A stretch of DNA of 64,000 nucleotides from Aureimonas flava (GTDB taxonomy: Bacteria > Pseudomonadota > Alphaproteobacteria > Rhizobiales > Rhizobiaceae), in the NCBI RefSeq assembly GCF_003583935.1, contig NZ_QYRN01000002.1:62001-126000 (forward strand), read 5' to 3'. The position numbers and the translations under genes were made by a program. Below are positions 50,109 to 58,807 of the stretch, piece after piece (position 1 is the stretch's first letter; the number at the start of each line of letters is the position of its first letter). The notes below the pieces were generated by a model that saw only the letters and a program-made list of their open reading frames with translations, was not told the DNA's origin and made no database searches.

Positions 50109-51419
50109 CTATCCGGCCCGTGCCGGCGCGGCGAGGCCCTCCAGCGCCGCCGGGCGTTCGCCGCCATGGGCCCAGTCCAGGAGTTCCACCGTGTGGACGA
50201 TCGGGATCGCGGTGGCCGAGCCGATCTGCGTCATGCAGCCGATGTTGCCGGTGGCGATCACGTCCGGCCGCAGGCTCTCGATATGGGCGACCTTGCGCCC
50301 GCGCAGCTTCGCCGAGATCTCGGGCTGCAGGATGTTGTAGGTCCCGGCCGAGCCGCAGCACAGATGCCCTTCCGGCACGTCGCGCACGGTGAAGCCGGCC
50401 CGGGCGAGCAGCGCCTTGGGCGCGCCGGTGATTTTCTGCCCGTGCTGCATGGAGCAGGCGGAGTGGTAGGCGACCACGGCCCCGACCGGGCGCGCCGGTG
50501 CCGGCAGGTCGAGCCCGGCGAGATATTCGGTGACGTCGCGGGCCAGCGCCGACACGCGCGCCGCCTTCTCGGCATAGGCCGGATCGAGGCGCAGCATATG
50601 GCCGTAGTCCTTGATCGTTGTGCCGCAGCCCGACGCGGTGACCACGATCGCCTCGAGCCCCCGCCCCTCGATCTCGCGCGTCCAGAGGTCCACCATGCGG
50701 CGCGCCTGCGCGAGCGCTTCCGCCTCGCGCCCCATGTGATGCACCAGCGCGCCGCAGCACCCCTCGCCCGGCGGCCGCACGACCTCGACGCCGAGCCGCC
50801 CCAGGAGGCGGGCGGCGGCCGCGTTGATGCCGGGATCCAGCACCCGCTGGGCGCAGCCGGCGAGGATCGCGACGCGCCGGCCGGTGGCGAGCGGCGGAAC
50901 GGGCGCCGGCGACGGCGGCAGCGCGGCGGCCGCCAGCCGGAGCATGGCCGCCAGCGGCTTCAGCGGGCCGACGGCGTCCAGCACGCCCGCGAAGGGCCGC
51001 CCGAGCCGGGCCAGCCGGAGCGCCAGCCGGAACCGGCTCGGATGGGGCAGGATCTTGGCCAGCGCGAGCCGGATCAGCCGGTCGGGCAGCGGGCGCCGGT
51101 AGGTCCGCTCGATATGGGCCCGCGCGTGGTCCACGAGATGCATGTAGTTCACGCCCGACGGGCAGGTGGTCATGCAGGCAAGGCAGGACAGGCAGCGGTC
51201 GATATGGGTGACCGTCCGCTCGTCCGCCGGCCGGTCGTTCTCCAGCATCTCCTTGACGAGGTAGATGCGCCCGCGCGGGGAATCGAGCTCGTTGCCGAGC
51301 GTCACGTAGGTCGGGCAGGTCGCCGTGCAGAAGCCGCAATGCACGCATTTCCGCACGATGCCCTCGGTGTGGGCGGTCTCGGGATCGCGGAGGGCTTCGG
51401 GGGTGAACGCGGTTTGCAT
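50109..51419 (-). CDS. glcF: Glycolate oxidase iron-sulfur subunit
   Basis: A 436-residue subunit that carries electrons from the GlcD/GlcE flavin centre. Two [4Fe-4S] binding motifs are near the N-terminus (CVHCGFCTATCPTY and CLSCLACMTTCPSG), followed by two CCG-type cysteine-rich domains (GEGCCGALVHHMG and HLCCGSAGTYN). Its ATG shares one base with the stop of the inserted gene upstream (TAATG), so it is translated as part of the glc operon. Confidence 0.95.
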   Translation of the reverse strand: MQTAFTPEALRDPETAHTEGIVRKCVHCGFCTATCPTYVTLGNELDSPRGRIYLVKEMLENDRPADERTVTHIDRCLSCLACMTTCPSGVNYMHLVDHARAHIERTYRRPLPDRLIRLALAKILPHPSRFRLALRLARLGRPFAGVLDAVGPLKPLAAMLRLAAAALPPSPAPVPPLATGRRVAILAGCAQRVLDPGINAAAARLLGRLGVEVVRPPGEGCCGALVHHMGREAEALAQARRMVDLWTREIEGRGLEAIVVTASGCGTTIKDYGHMLRLDPAYAEKAARVSALARDVTEYLAGLDLPAPARPVGAVVAYHSACSMQHGQKITGAPKALLARAGFTVRDVPEGHLCCGSAGTYNILQPEISAKLRGRKVAHIESLRPDVIATGNIGCMTQIGSATAIPIVHTVELLDWAHGGERPAALEGLAAPARAG

Positions 51420-52096
51420 TACGCTCGCTTCATTCGGAAGATAATGGCGAAGGCATCAAAACCCCAGAATTTTCGCCCTTCGTACTCATTTGGGTGATCC
51501 AGCCTCTGCGACCGATGCCTTTCGCGAAAGTTCATATTCGATAGCTCGTCGCAGCTTTCGAGCTTGCTCACGAAATCTCCGAGCACCGTCTCCGGTGCTC
51601 TGGGGCTCTCTCCCCAAACGGCGCGCAACCCGACGATGCTTCCCCATTTCAGACTGCCGCCGGCCGAATGGCCATGTTTGGCTAGAAGATGGGAAATTCG
51701 GTCGATATCCTTTCTCATCGCGGGGAAGGAGAAGTCGCGTTTGACCTCCACGACGCCGATCGGACGATTGTCCCCATTCCAAACGACGACGTCGACACGT
51801 TCGCCCTGACTGAATCTCGCCACCGGACGCCCCGCGCGACGACTGCCGGCTTCGTCCGCGATCTCCCAGAATGGCGTCTCGAGGGTGACGGCGAACTTGG
51901 TCAACTCCGGCTGGTTTGCGGGGATCTCGCCTTTGTGGGCGTTCATGGTCTTCCAAAGCCGCATCGCGATGTTGGACGATACGAAAGGTTCGATGCCGTA
52001 CTCGCCAACGGAAGCACCGCCCGACAGCGTCAGAAACTGATCGTTTGCCGCGTGCGCTCCGTCGATGATGGTATCCAAGGTCTCGCTCAGCGTCAT
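51419..52096 (-). CDS. Unknown protein with a PD-(D/E)XK nuclease-like motif inside the glc operon
   Basis: A 225-residue product of no family I can name. The middle reads GERVDVVVWNGDNRPIGVVE followed by VKR, giving Asp102, Glu117 and Lys119 in the spacing D-(X)14-E-X-K, the core of the PD-(D/E)XK nuclease fold, with EYGIEPFVSSNIAMRLWKTM and a possible acidic residue near 73-78 before it. The C-terminal part is basic and has no signal or membrane segment. The gene is visibly less GC-rich than its neighbours, suggesting transfer, but is tightly embedded: 13 nt after glcE and TAATG-coupled to glcF. The ATG at 52096 is used because GAGAAGGAG lies 6 nt upstream; ATG 52102 abuts that site. Confidence 0.7.
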   Translation of the reverse strand: MTLSETLDTIIDGAHAANDQFLTLSGGASVGEYGIEPFVSSNIAMRLWKTMNAHKGEIPANQPELTKFAVTLETPFWEIADEAGSRRAGRPVARFSQGERVDVVVWNGDNRPIGVVEVKRDFSFPAMRKDIDRISHLLAKHGHSAGGSLKWGSIVGLRAVWGESPRAPETVLGDFVSKLESCDELSNMNFRERHRSQRLDHPNEYEGRKFWGFDAFAIIFRMKRA

Positions 52097-52109
52097 CACC
52101 ATCTCCTTC

Positions 52110-53366
52110 TCAGTCCATCCGCCCCGGGTTGAGGATGCCCTTGGGGTCGAACTGGTCCTTCAGCCGCCGCGACAGCGCGGCGAGCGGCGCGGGCTGCGGC
52201 TGGAACACGGGCGCGGCGGCCCGCTCGGCCAGGCTCGCGCGCACCAGCGTCGCATGGCCGCCGCCGTGCCGGGCGAGTTCGGCGCGCACCGTCTCGCCCT
52301 GCGCCGCGCCGTCGAGGCGCAGCCAGACCAGACCGCCCTGCCAGTCGTAGAAGACCTCGGCCGCCAAGCGCATGCGAAGGGCCATCACGAAGCCCGGCGC
52401 GCGCGTCGGCGTCATCGAGACGCGCCAGACCGGGCGCGCCGTTCCGTCGGCGAAGGGGATCACGTCGCGCACGTCCCGCCAGAAGGTGGCCGACGCCTCG
52501 CCCTCCAGCCGCTCCAGCGGTCCGACGCGCGCGAGGCCGACGCCGAGATGGGCGGCGCGCGCCTCCACCGAGGGACCGATCCCGTCGAGCCGGATCGCGG
52601 TGGCCGCCTCGCGGCCGAGCGCGCCCCCGGCCACGCGCTCGGCGACGCCGTAGGGCAGGTGCGCCGCGCCGGACGCCTCGGCCGAGGAGCCCATGGCCGC
52701 GGCCATGGCGCCGGCCGCGGCCTCGTCGTCGAGCCCGCGCAGCACCAGCGTCGTCTCGGCCGGCGGCTTGGGCATGACCTTGATGGTCACGTCGGTCAGG
52801 ACGGCCAGCGTGCCGAACGCCCCGGTCAGCCCCTTGGACAGGTCGTAGCCGGTCACGTTCTTGACGACGCGACCGCCCGCCTTGAAGGCTTCGGCGCGGC
52901 CCGAGACGGCCGACAGCCCGAGGATGTGGTCGCGCGCCGCACCCTGCTTCAGCCGGCGCGGGCCGGACAGGTTGCACGAGACGACGCCTCCGAGCGTGCC
53001 GAGGCCCCGCGGGCGTCCATGGAGGGGGCCGTAGTCCATCGGCTCGAAGTCGAGGCGCTGGCCGTGCGCGTCCGCCAGCGCCTCGATCTCGGCGATGGGC
53101 GTGCCGGCGCGCGCCGAAAGGACCAGCTCCTCCGGCTCGTAGAAGTGGATGCCGGCAAGGCCTGCCAGCGACAGGGTGCGTGCCGCCTGGACCGGGCGCC
53201 CGAGCCCGGCCTTGGACCCCGAGCCCTCCACGGCGAGCGGAGCTTCGGCCGCGAGCGCCTCGGCGACCATCGCCAGCACCTCCTCGGGCGAGCGGGGAGC
53301 GAGCGTTTCGCCCTGTACGGCGGGGGACGGCGCGGGAGAGGGGGCGGGGGACGAGGCGATCGACAT
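52110..53366 (-). CDS. glcE: Glycolate oxidase FAD-binding subunit
   Basis: A 418-residue flavoprotein subunit of the FAD_binding_4 (PCMH) fold. Recognisable are PLAVEGSGSKAGLGRPVQAA, VVSCNLSGPRRLKQGAARDH, GRVVKNVTGYDLSKGLTGAF followed by GTLAVLTDVTIKVMPKP, and the C-terminal FDPKGILNPGRMD. The first 20 residues are Ser/Pro/Ala-rich. Start and glcD stop share one base (TGATG). Confidence 0.94.
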   Translation of the reverse strand: MSIASSPAPSPAPSPAVQGETLAPRSPEEVLAMVAEALAAEAPLAVEGSGSKAGLGRPVQAARTLSLAGLAGIHFYEPEELVLSARAGTPIAEIEALADAHGQRLDFEPMDYGPLHGRPRGLGTLGGVVSCNLSGPRRLKQGAARDHILGLSAVSGRAEAFKAGGRVVKNVTGYDLSKGLTGAFGTLAVLTDVTIKVMPKPPAETTLVLRGLDDEAAAGAMAAAMGSSAEASGAAHLPYGVAERVAGGALGREAATAIRLDGIGPSVEARAAHLGVGLARVGPLERLEGEASATFWRDVRDVIPFADGTARPVWRVSMTPTRAPGFVMALRMRLAAEVFYDWQGGLVWLRLDGAAQGETVRAELARHGGGHATLVRASLAERAAAPVFQPQPAPLAALSRRLKDQFDPKGILNPGRMD

Positions 53367-54859
53367 CAGAACCGGGGAAGCTCGGGAAAGGGCAGTTGCC
53401 CCTTGTGGACATGGAGCCGGCCGAGCTCGGCGCAGCGGTGCAGCACCGGGAACATCTTGCCGGGGTTGAGGAGATGCTTGGCGTCGAAGGCGCATTTGAC
53501 CCGCTGCTGGTGGCGCAGATCGTCCTCGCCGAACATGACGGGCATCAGGTCGCGCTTCTCGATGCCGACCCCGTGCTCGCCGGTGAGCACGCCGCCGACT
53601 TCGACGCAGAGGCGCAGGATGTCGGCGCCGAAATCCTCGGCGCGCTGCAGCTCGTCGTCCTTGGAGGCGTCGTAGAGGATCAGCGGGTGCAGGTTGCCGT
53701 CGCCGGCGTGGAACACGTTGGCCACGCGCAGCCGGTGCTTCTGCGACAAGGCGCGCATCCCCGCCAGAACGCGCGGCAGCTCCCGGCGCGGGATCGTCCC
53801 GTCCATGCACAGATAGTCGGGCGAGATGCGCCCGACGGCCGGAAACGCCGCCTTGCGCCCGGCCCAGAAGCTCATGCGCTCGGCGTCCGACTGCGAGACG
53901 CGCGTCGTGGTGGCGCCGTTGGCGCCGGCGATCGCCTCGACCTCCCGCAGGAGATGGTCGACCTCCGCTCCGGGTCCGTCCAGCTCGACGATCAGAAGCG
54001 CCTCGACGTCCAGCGGGTAGCCGGCATGGACGAAGTCCTCGGCGGCGCGGATGGCGGGCGCGTCCATCATCTCCATGCCGCCGGGGATGATCCCGCGCGC
54101 GATGATCGCGGCGACGCAGGCGCCGGCCTCCTCCGAGGTCGGGAAGCCGATCAGCACGGCGCGCGCCGTCTCGGGCTTCTGCAGGATGCGCACCGTCACC
54201 TCGGTGACGACGCCGAGCAGCCCCTCCGAGCCCGTCAGCAGCCCCAGGAGGTCGTAGCCCTCGGCGTCGAGATGCTTGCCGCCGAGGCGGATCACCTCGC
54301 CCTCGACGGTGACGAACTCGACGCCCATGACGTTGTTGGCCGTGAGCCCGTATTTCAGGCAGTGGACGCCGCCCGAGTTCTCCGCGACGTTGCCGCCGAT
54401 CGAGCAGGCGATCTGCGAGGACGGGTCGGGCGCGTAGTAGAAGCCGGCATGCTCCACGGCCTTGGTGATGCCGAGATTGGTGACGCCCGGCTGCACCACG
54501 GCGCAGCGGTTGTCGAAGTCGACCTCGAGGATCCGGTTGAAGCGCGACAGCACGAGCAGCACCCCGTCGGCCAGCGGCAGCGAGCCGCCCGACAGCGAGG
54601 TGCCCGCCCCGCGCGGCACGACCGGCACCTCATTCTCGTTGCAGTAGCGCAGGATCGCGGCGACCTGGGGCACCGTCTCCGGCAGCACCACGACCAGCGG
54701 GAGCTGGCGATAGGCGGTGAGCGCGTCGGTCTCGAAGACGCGCATCTCGACCGCGGCGTCCACCACCCCCTCGCCGGGCACGATCGCCCGCATCGCCGCG
54801 ACGATGGCGGCGCGACGGGCGAGGATCTCGGTCCTTGGCTTGGGCATCGCGATGGTCAT
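53366..54859 (-). CDS. glcD: Glycolate oxidase catalytic subunit
   Basis: A 497-residue FAD-linked subunit that oxidises glycolate (and often D-lactate) to glyoxylate. Features are [60 protein letters not shown], and the C-terminal [15 protein letters not shown] with LMPVMF and [15 protein letters not shown]. The ATG at 54859 follows GGGAGG by 5 nt; a GTG two codons upstream is possible. First gene of glcD-glcE-X-glcF. No GlcC-type regulator is adjacent. Confidence 0.95.
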   Translation of the reverse strand: MTIAMPKPRTEILARRAAIVAAMRAIVPGEGVVDAAVEMRVFETDALTAYRQLPLVVVLPETVPQVAAILRYCNENEVPVVPRGAGTSLSGGSLPLADGVLLVLSRFNRILEVDFDNRCAVVQPGVTNLGITKAVEHAGFYYAPDPSSQIACSIGGNVAENSGGVHCLKYGLTANNVMGVEFVTVEGEVIRLGGKHLDAEGYDLLGLLTGSEGLLGVVTEVTVRILQKPETARAVLIGFPTSEEAGACVAAIIARGIIPGGMEMMDAPAIRAAEDFVHAGYPLDVEALLIVELDGPGAEVDHLLREVEAIAGANGATTTRVSQSDAERMSFWAGRKAAFPAVGRISPDYLCMDGTIPRRELPRVLAGMRALSQKHRLRVANVFHAGDGNLHPLILYDASKDDELQRAEDFGADILRLCVEVGGVLTGEHGVGIEKRDLMPVMFGEDDLRHQQRVKCAFDAKHLLNPGKMFPVLHRCAELGRLHVHKGQLPFPELPRF

Positions 54860-54987
54860 CGGCACCTCCCGGTCTTATTTATCCTCCTGGTCCCGAAGCC
54901 AGACTAGAGCAATTCCGATCCGTCACGAAACCCGGAGCGCGCGGATCGAGGCGGGACGCGCCGGACCGGCCGGGCGAGGAGGACGAC

Positions 54988-55521
54988 ATGGTGCGGATCG
55001 AGAAGGGCGGCGCCGCGATCGAGGTCGTGACCGGCGACATCACGCGCCTGGCGCTGGACGCGATCGTCAACGCCGCCAATTCCAGCCTTCTCGGCGGCGG
55101 GGGCGTGGACGGTGCGATCCACCGCGCGGCCGGGCCCGAGCTCCTGGAGGAATGCCGCACGATCGGCGGCTGCCCGGCGGGCGAGGCGCGCATCACCTTC
55201 GGCTACGGCCTGCCCGCCCAACGGGTGATCCACACGGTGGGGCCGGTCTGGCACGGCGGCGAGCGGGGCGAGGACGCGGTGCTGGCCGGCGCCTACCGCG
55301 CCTGCTTCGCCCTGGCGCTCGACAACGGCCTGCGCACGCTCGCCTTTCCCGCGATCTCCACCGGGGTCTACGGCTTCCCGAAGGCCCGGGCGGCCCGGAT
55401 CGCGGCGCGCGAGGCGCTGGCGGCGGCGGCGGGCGGCCACTTCCGGCGCATCGTCCTGTGCTGCTTCAGCGAGGCGGACGCGGCGACCTACGGCCGGGCC
55501 CTGGAGGCGTCGGCGGCCTGA
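54988..55521 (+). CDS. Macrodomain protein (O-acetyl-ADP-ribose deacetylase, YmdB-like)
   Basis: A 177-residue single macrodomain: [20 protein letters not shown], then [40 protein letters not shown] and [20 protein letters not shown], the ADP-ribose binding loops of the YmdB group. Such enzymes hydrolyse O-acetyl-ADP-ribose or remove ADP-ribose from targets. GAGGAGG lies just before the ATG at 54988; the open frame extends upstream to 54835 without support. Upstream 54860-54987 should hold divergent promoters with glcD. Confidence 0.93.
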   Translation: MVRIEKGGAAIEVVTGDITRLALDAIVNAANSSLLGGGGVDGAIHRAAGPELLEECRTIGGCPAGEARITFGYGLPAQRVIHTVGPVWHGGERGEDAVLAGAYRACFALALDNGLRTLAFPAISTGVYGFPKARAARIAAREALAAAAGGHFRRIVLCCFSEADAATYGRALEASAA

Positions 55522-55574
55522 CGGCGCCCCGGCCTTCACCGGATCGCAACCCGAGCGGCGCTAGCGTCGCCGGC

Positions 55575-56549
55575 ATGATCCTCGACCGCCTCCTCGCGCG
55601 CCCCGGCGAACGCATCCTCGCGACGGCTCTTGCCTGCGCGTGCCTCATTGTCGCGGTGGTGGCGCCGCTGCGCGGCGCGCCGATCGACATCCCCGGATAC
55701 CGGATGCAGGCCTATGTCGTGGCGGTGCTGGCGCTCGTGGGAATTGTCTACCGGCTCACCGGGCGCGACGAGCGGATCGCGTCCGGCATGCTGTCCATCG
55801 CCCTGCTGCTCCTGTTCACGTCGGCACTGGCCACCTACAACTACCTGCTCCTGCCCAATTTCGGCTTCCCGCTCGACCCGTGGCTCGCGCGCTTCGACGC
55901 GCTGATCGGCTACCGATGGAGCGACTGGGTGGAGTGGAGCGCCGGCGTGCCGCATCTCGCCCGGCTCCTGGGCTGGATCTACGCCTCGACGCTGATGCAG
56001 ATCGCGGTCCTGATCGTGGTGCTGACCGGGCTCCGGCGATGGAACACGCTGGATCGGATGCAGGTCACGCTGGTGTTCGCGTCGGTCGCGACCGTCGCCT
56101 TCTGGGGCCTGTTCCCGTCGATCAGCATCTCGGCCTTCCAGGCGATCTCGCCCGAGGCGGCGCGGATCGTCGCGCCGGCGGTCGGCATGGAGGCCGGCGC
56201 CGAACTCCTGCACCTCGTGCGCCACGGCCCCGACAGGATCGCGCCCGGGGCGATGACCGGCCTGATCGGATTTCCGTCGTTCCACACGGTGCTGGCGCTC
56301 CTGTGCGTCCGGTTCGCGTGGGAGGCGCCGATCCTGCGCTACCCCTACCTCGCCATCAACCTCGCGATGGCGCCCGCGATCCTGCTGCACGGTTCGCACT
56401 ACATGCTGGACCTCGCCGGCGGAGCGCTCTTCTTCTGGGGCGCGCAGGCCCTCGCCACGCGGGTGGTCGCGGCGCTGGACCGGCCGGCGCGCGTCGAAGC
56501 CGGCATCCGCGCCGGCGCCGGGAGCAGGGCGGCGGCGGCGCGGCCGTGA
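55575..56549 (+). CDS. PAP2-superfamily membrane phosphatase-like protein (Aur1/Ipt1-like)
   Basis: A 324-residue membrane protein with about six to seven hydrophobic segments. The PAP2_3 motifs are GLIGFPSFHTVLALL (motif C2 with catalytic His) and HYMLDLAGGALFF (C3). Such proteins dephosphorylate or transfer lipid-linked phosphates (phosphatidic acid, undecaprenyl or inositol lipids). A second, similar gene follows. The ATG at 55575 starts MILDRLLARPGERILATAL; the longer open frame upstream belongs to a frame antisense to glcD and out of frame with the macrodomain gene. Confidence 0.82.
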   Translation: MILDRLLARPGERILATALACACLIVAVVAPLRGAPIDIPGYRMQAYVVAVLALVGIVYRLTGRDERIASGMLSIALLLLFTSALATYNYLLLPNFGFPLDPWLARFDALIGYRWSDWVEWSAGVPHLARLLGWIYASTLMQIAVLIVVLTGLRRWNTLDRMQVTLVFASVATVAFWGLFPSISISAFQAISPEAARIVAPAVGMEAGAELLHLVRHGPDRIAPGAMTGLIGFPSFHTVLALLCVRFAWEAPILRYPYLAINLAMAPAILLHGSHYMLDLAGGALFFWGAQALATRVVAALDRPARVEAGIRAGAGSRAAAARP

Positions 56550-56711
56550 GGGACGACCGGCACGCCGGCCGGGACGGAACCGGATGTTCACCATGCCCAC
56601 CGGAATGCGACGGGCATGGCCCCACGGCGGGAAACGGAAGCGGTTCGTTCAGATAGGGGCCGGCATGGTGCGGCGCGCCGCGAACGGATCGCATCAGTCG
56701 GGGAACGAGCC

Positions 56712-57827
56712 ATGTCCGCTTTAGTCGAGGACGTCCGAGCGAGTCGCCGGTCCGTTCGGATCAACGTGGCGCAGTTGCGCATCGGCCTCCTGACGGACGC
56801 TCCCGCGATCGGCCTCGTCGCGCTCTACACGGCCTGCGCCCTGCTCGCGACGCGTGAGAGTCTCGCCGACATCCTGGTGCGCGTGCCCGACAGGCTGGCG
56901 GTCTTCATCATGATGGCCGCCATCACCGCCACCGCGATCGGCGCCCTTCGCTGCTTCTTCGTGACGAAGCCGGCCAGTCCAATCCGCCGGATGGCGTCGG
57001 ACGCGGGCGCCGCCCTGCGCGGCGGCTGGCTGGAACGCTGGGCGCCCGTGGCGCTCGCAGGCTCGGTGCTGATGATCGTCTTCGCCGACGCCAAGACCGA
57101 CATCCCGCTGATGGCGGGAGGCTTCCTCTGGGACGCGACGTTCCAGCGGCTCGACCTCGCGCTGCACGGCGGGACGGCACCGTGGGAGCTGCTGCAGCCG
57201 ATCCTCGGATACCCGTTCGTCACCTTCGTCCTGAACCTCAACTACAGCCTCTGGTTCACGCTGATGTGGGGCATGTTCTTCTTCCACCACAGCCAGCCGG
57301 GCGGCACCGCGGGACGCACGCGCTTCCTGGCGAGCTTCGTGCTCCTGTGGACCGTCGGCGGCACCCTGCTCGCGACGGTCTTCTCCTCCGTGGGGCCCTG
57401 CTACTACGGCCACGTGGTCGATGGCGCGGATCCCTACCTCCCGCTCATGGAATACCTGCGGCAGGCCGACGCGCAGTTCCCCTTGATGGCGCTCGATCTG
57501 CAGGAGATGCTCTGGGCCGTGCATCGGGCCGGGATCGAAGGATACGGCATCTCGGCGATGCCCAGCCTGCACAACGCCATGGCCCTCCTGATGCTGCTGG
57601 CCGCGTGGAAGCTCCATCGGTGGGTGCGCGCGGCCTTCGCGCTCCACCTCGTGATGGTGTTCCTCGGCTCGATCCATCTCGGCTGGCACTATGCCGTGGA
57701 TGCCTACCTGTCCTTCGCCCTCACCCTGGCGATCTGGTTCGGCCTCGGACCGATCGGCGACCGGTGGGACCGCTTCGTGGCCGAGCGGCGGACCCGCGAG
57801 GCCCGCCACGCGACGGCCGCCCCCTGA
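56712..57827 (+). CDS. PAP2-superfamily membrane phosphatase-like protein, second copy
   Basis: A 371-residue membrane protein with about six to seven helices. PAP2_3 motifs are GISAMPSLHNAMALLMLL (catalytic His of C2) and HLGWHYAVDAYLSFALTLAI (C3). It is similar in layout to the preceding gene but clearly diverged and longer at the N-terminus. The ATG at 56712 begins MSALVEDVRASRRSVRINVA. Substrate unknown; lipid phosphate or lipid head-group transfer is the family role. Confidence 0.82.
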   Translation: MSALVEDVRASRRSVRINVAQLRIGLLTDAPAIGLVALYTACALLATRESLADILVRVPDRLAVFIMMAAITATAIGALRCFFVTKPASPIRRMASDAGAALRGGWLERWAPVALAGSVLMIVFADAKTDIPLMAGGFLWDATFQRLDLALHGGTAPWELLQPILGYPFVTFVLNLNYSLWFTLMWGMFFFHHSQPGGTAGRTRFLASFVLLWTVGGTLLATVFSSVGPCYYGHVVDGADPYLPLMEYLRQADAQFPLMALDLQEMLWAVHRAGIEGYGISAMPSLHNAMALLMLLAAWKLHRWVRAAFALHLVMVFLGSIHLGWHYAVDAYLSFALTLAIWFGLGPIGDRWDRFVAERRTREARHATAAP

Positions 57828-57941
57828 ACGCGGCGCCCCGGCGCACCCTTCCCGGCACGGGCGGGTGGAAATCGCGGGGCGGCTCGCTACAACGGGGTGA
57901 CGAGCCGGCCCGTTCGGCCCGCCGCCCGCCCGAGGACCCGG

Positions 57942-58688
57942 ATGCCCGACCACGACTTCTCCGGCCCGCGCCTGTTCCTGGATGCGCCGCTGCGGCCGGA
58001 CGAGGTGGTGGAGGCGGATGCGCCGCAGACGAACTACCTTCTCAACGTCTTGCGCCTCGACGAGGGCGCGACGGTTCTCGTGTTCAACGGGCGGGACGGC
58101 GAATGGGCGGCGCGCCTGCGCCGCCAGGGCAAGAAGCGCCTCGCGCTGGTGCCGGAAGCGCGCCGGCGCGAGCAGGACGCGCCGGGCGACCTCCACTACT
58201 GCTTCGCGCCGCTCAAGAGCGCGCGGCTCGACTACATGGTGCAGAAGGCGGTGGAGATGGGCGCGGGCGTGCTCCAGCCGGTGCTGACGCAGCATGTCCA
58301 GGCGCCGCGCGTCAATCTCGAGCGCATGCGCGCCAACGCGGTGGAGGCGGCCGAGCAGTGCGGCATCCTGTCCGTGGCCGAATGCCGCGAGGCGCTGCGC
58401 TTCGACCGGTTCCTGGCGACCCGCGATCCGGCGCGCGTCCTGATCTTCTGCGACGAGCGGGCGGAGGCGGCGAGCCCGCTGGCGGCGCTCGCTTCCCTGG
58501 CGGGCCGGCCGCTGAGCCTTCTGATCGGCCCGGAAGGCGGCTTCTCGGCGGGCGAGCGCGAGAGCCTCGCGGCCGCCCCTAACGTCGTGCGGATTTCGCT
58601 CGGCCCCCGCATCCTGCGGGCCGACACGGCCGCCGTCGCCGCGCTCGCCGCCATCCAGGCCAGCGCCGGCGACTGGGCGGCCAGCTAG
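57942..58688 (+). CDS. rsmE: 16S rRNA (uracil-1498-N3)-methyltransferase
   Basis: A 248-residue SPOUT methyltransferase that makes m3U1498 in 16S rRNA. Landmarks are the N-terminal PUA-like part with LLNVLRLDEGATVLVFNGRD, MVQKAVEMGAGVLQPVLTQH, EQCGILSVAE, and the SAM-knot motifs LIGPEGGFSAGERE and LGPRILRADTA. The ATG at 57942 has GAGG 6 nt upstream. The gene lies 119 bp upstream of gshA, as in many Rhizobiales. Confidence 0.95.
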   Translation: MPDHDFSGPRLFLDAPLRPDEVVEADAPQTNYLLNVLRLDEGATVLVFNGRDGEWAARLRRQGKKRLALVPEARRREQDAPGDLHYCFAPLKSARLDYMVQKAVEMGAGVLQPVLTQHVQAPRVNLERMRANAVEAAEQCGILSVAECREALRFDRFLATRDPARVLIFCDERAEAASPLAALASLAGRPLSLLIGPEGGFSAGERESLAAAPNVVRISLGPRILRADTAAVAALAAIQASAGDWAAS

Positions 58689-58807
58689 GGCGGCCGCACC
58701 GTTCACCCGAAAGCCCTTGCCTGGCGCCGCGAAAGCGGACAGACACCCTGGCACCCTGACGGTCCGATGGTCCGGCAGGCGATCCCGACGACTGGCCGGA
58801 GCCCCCG

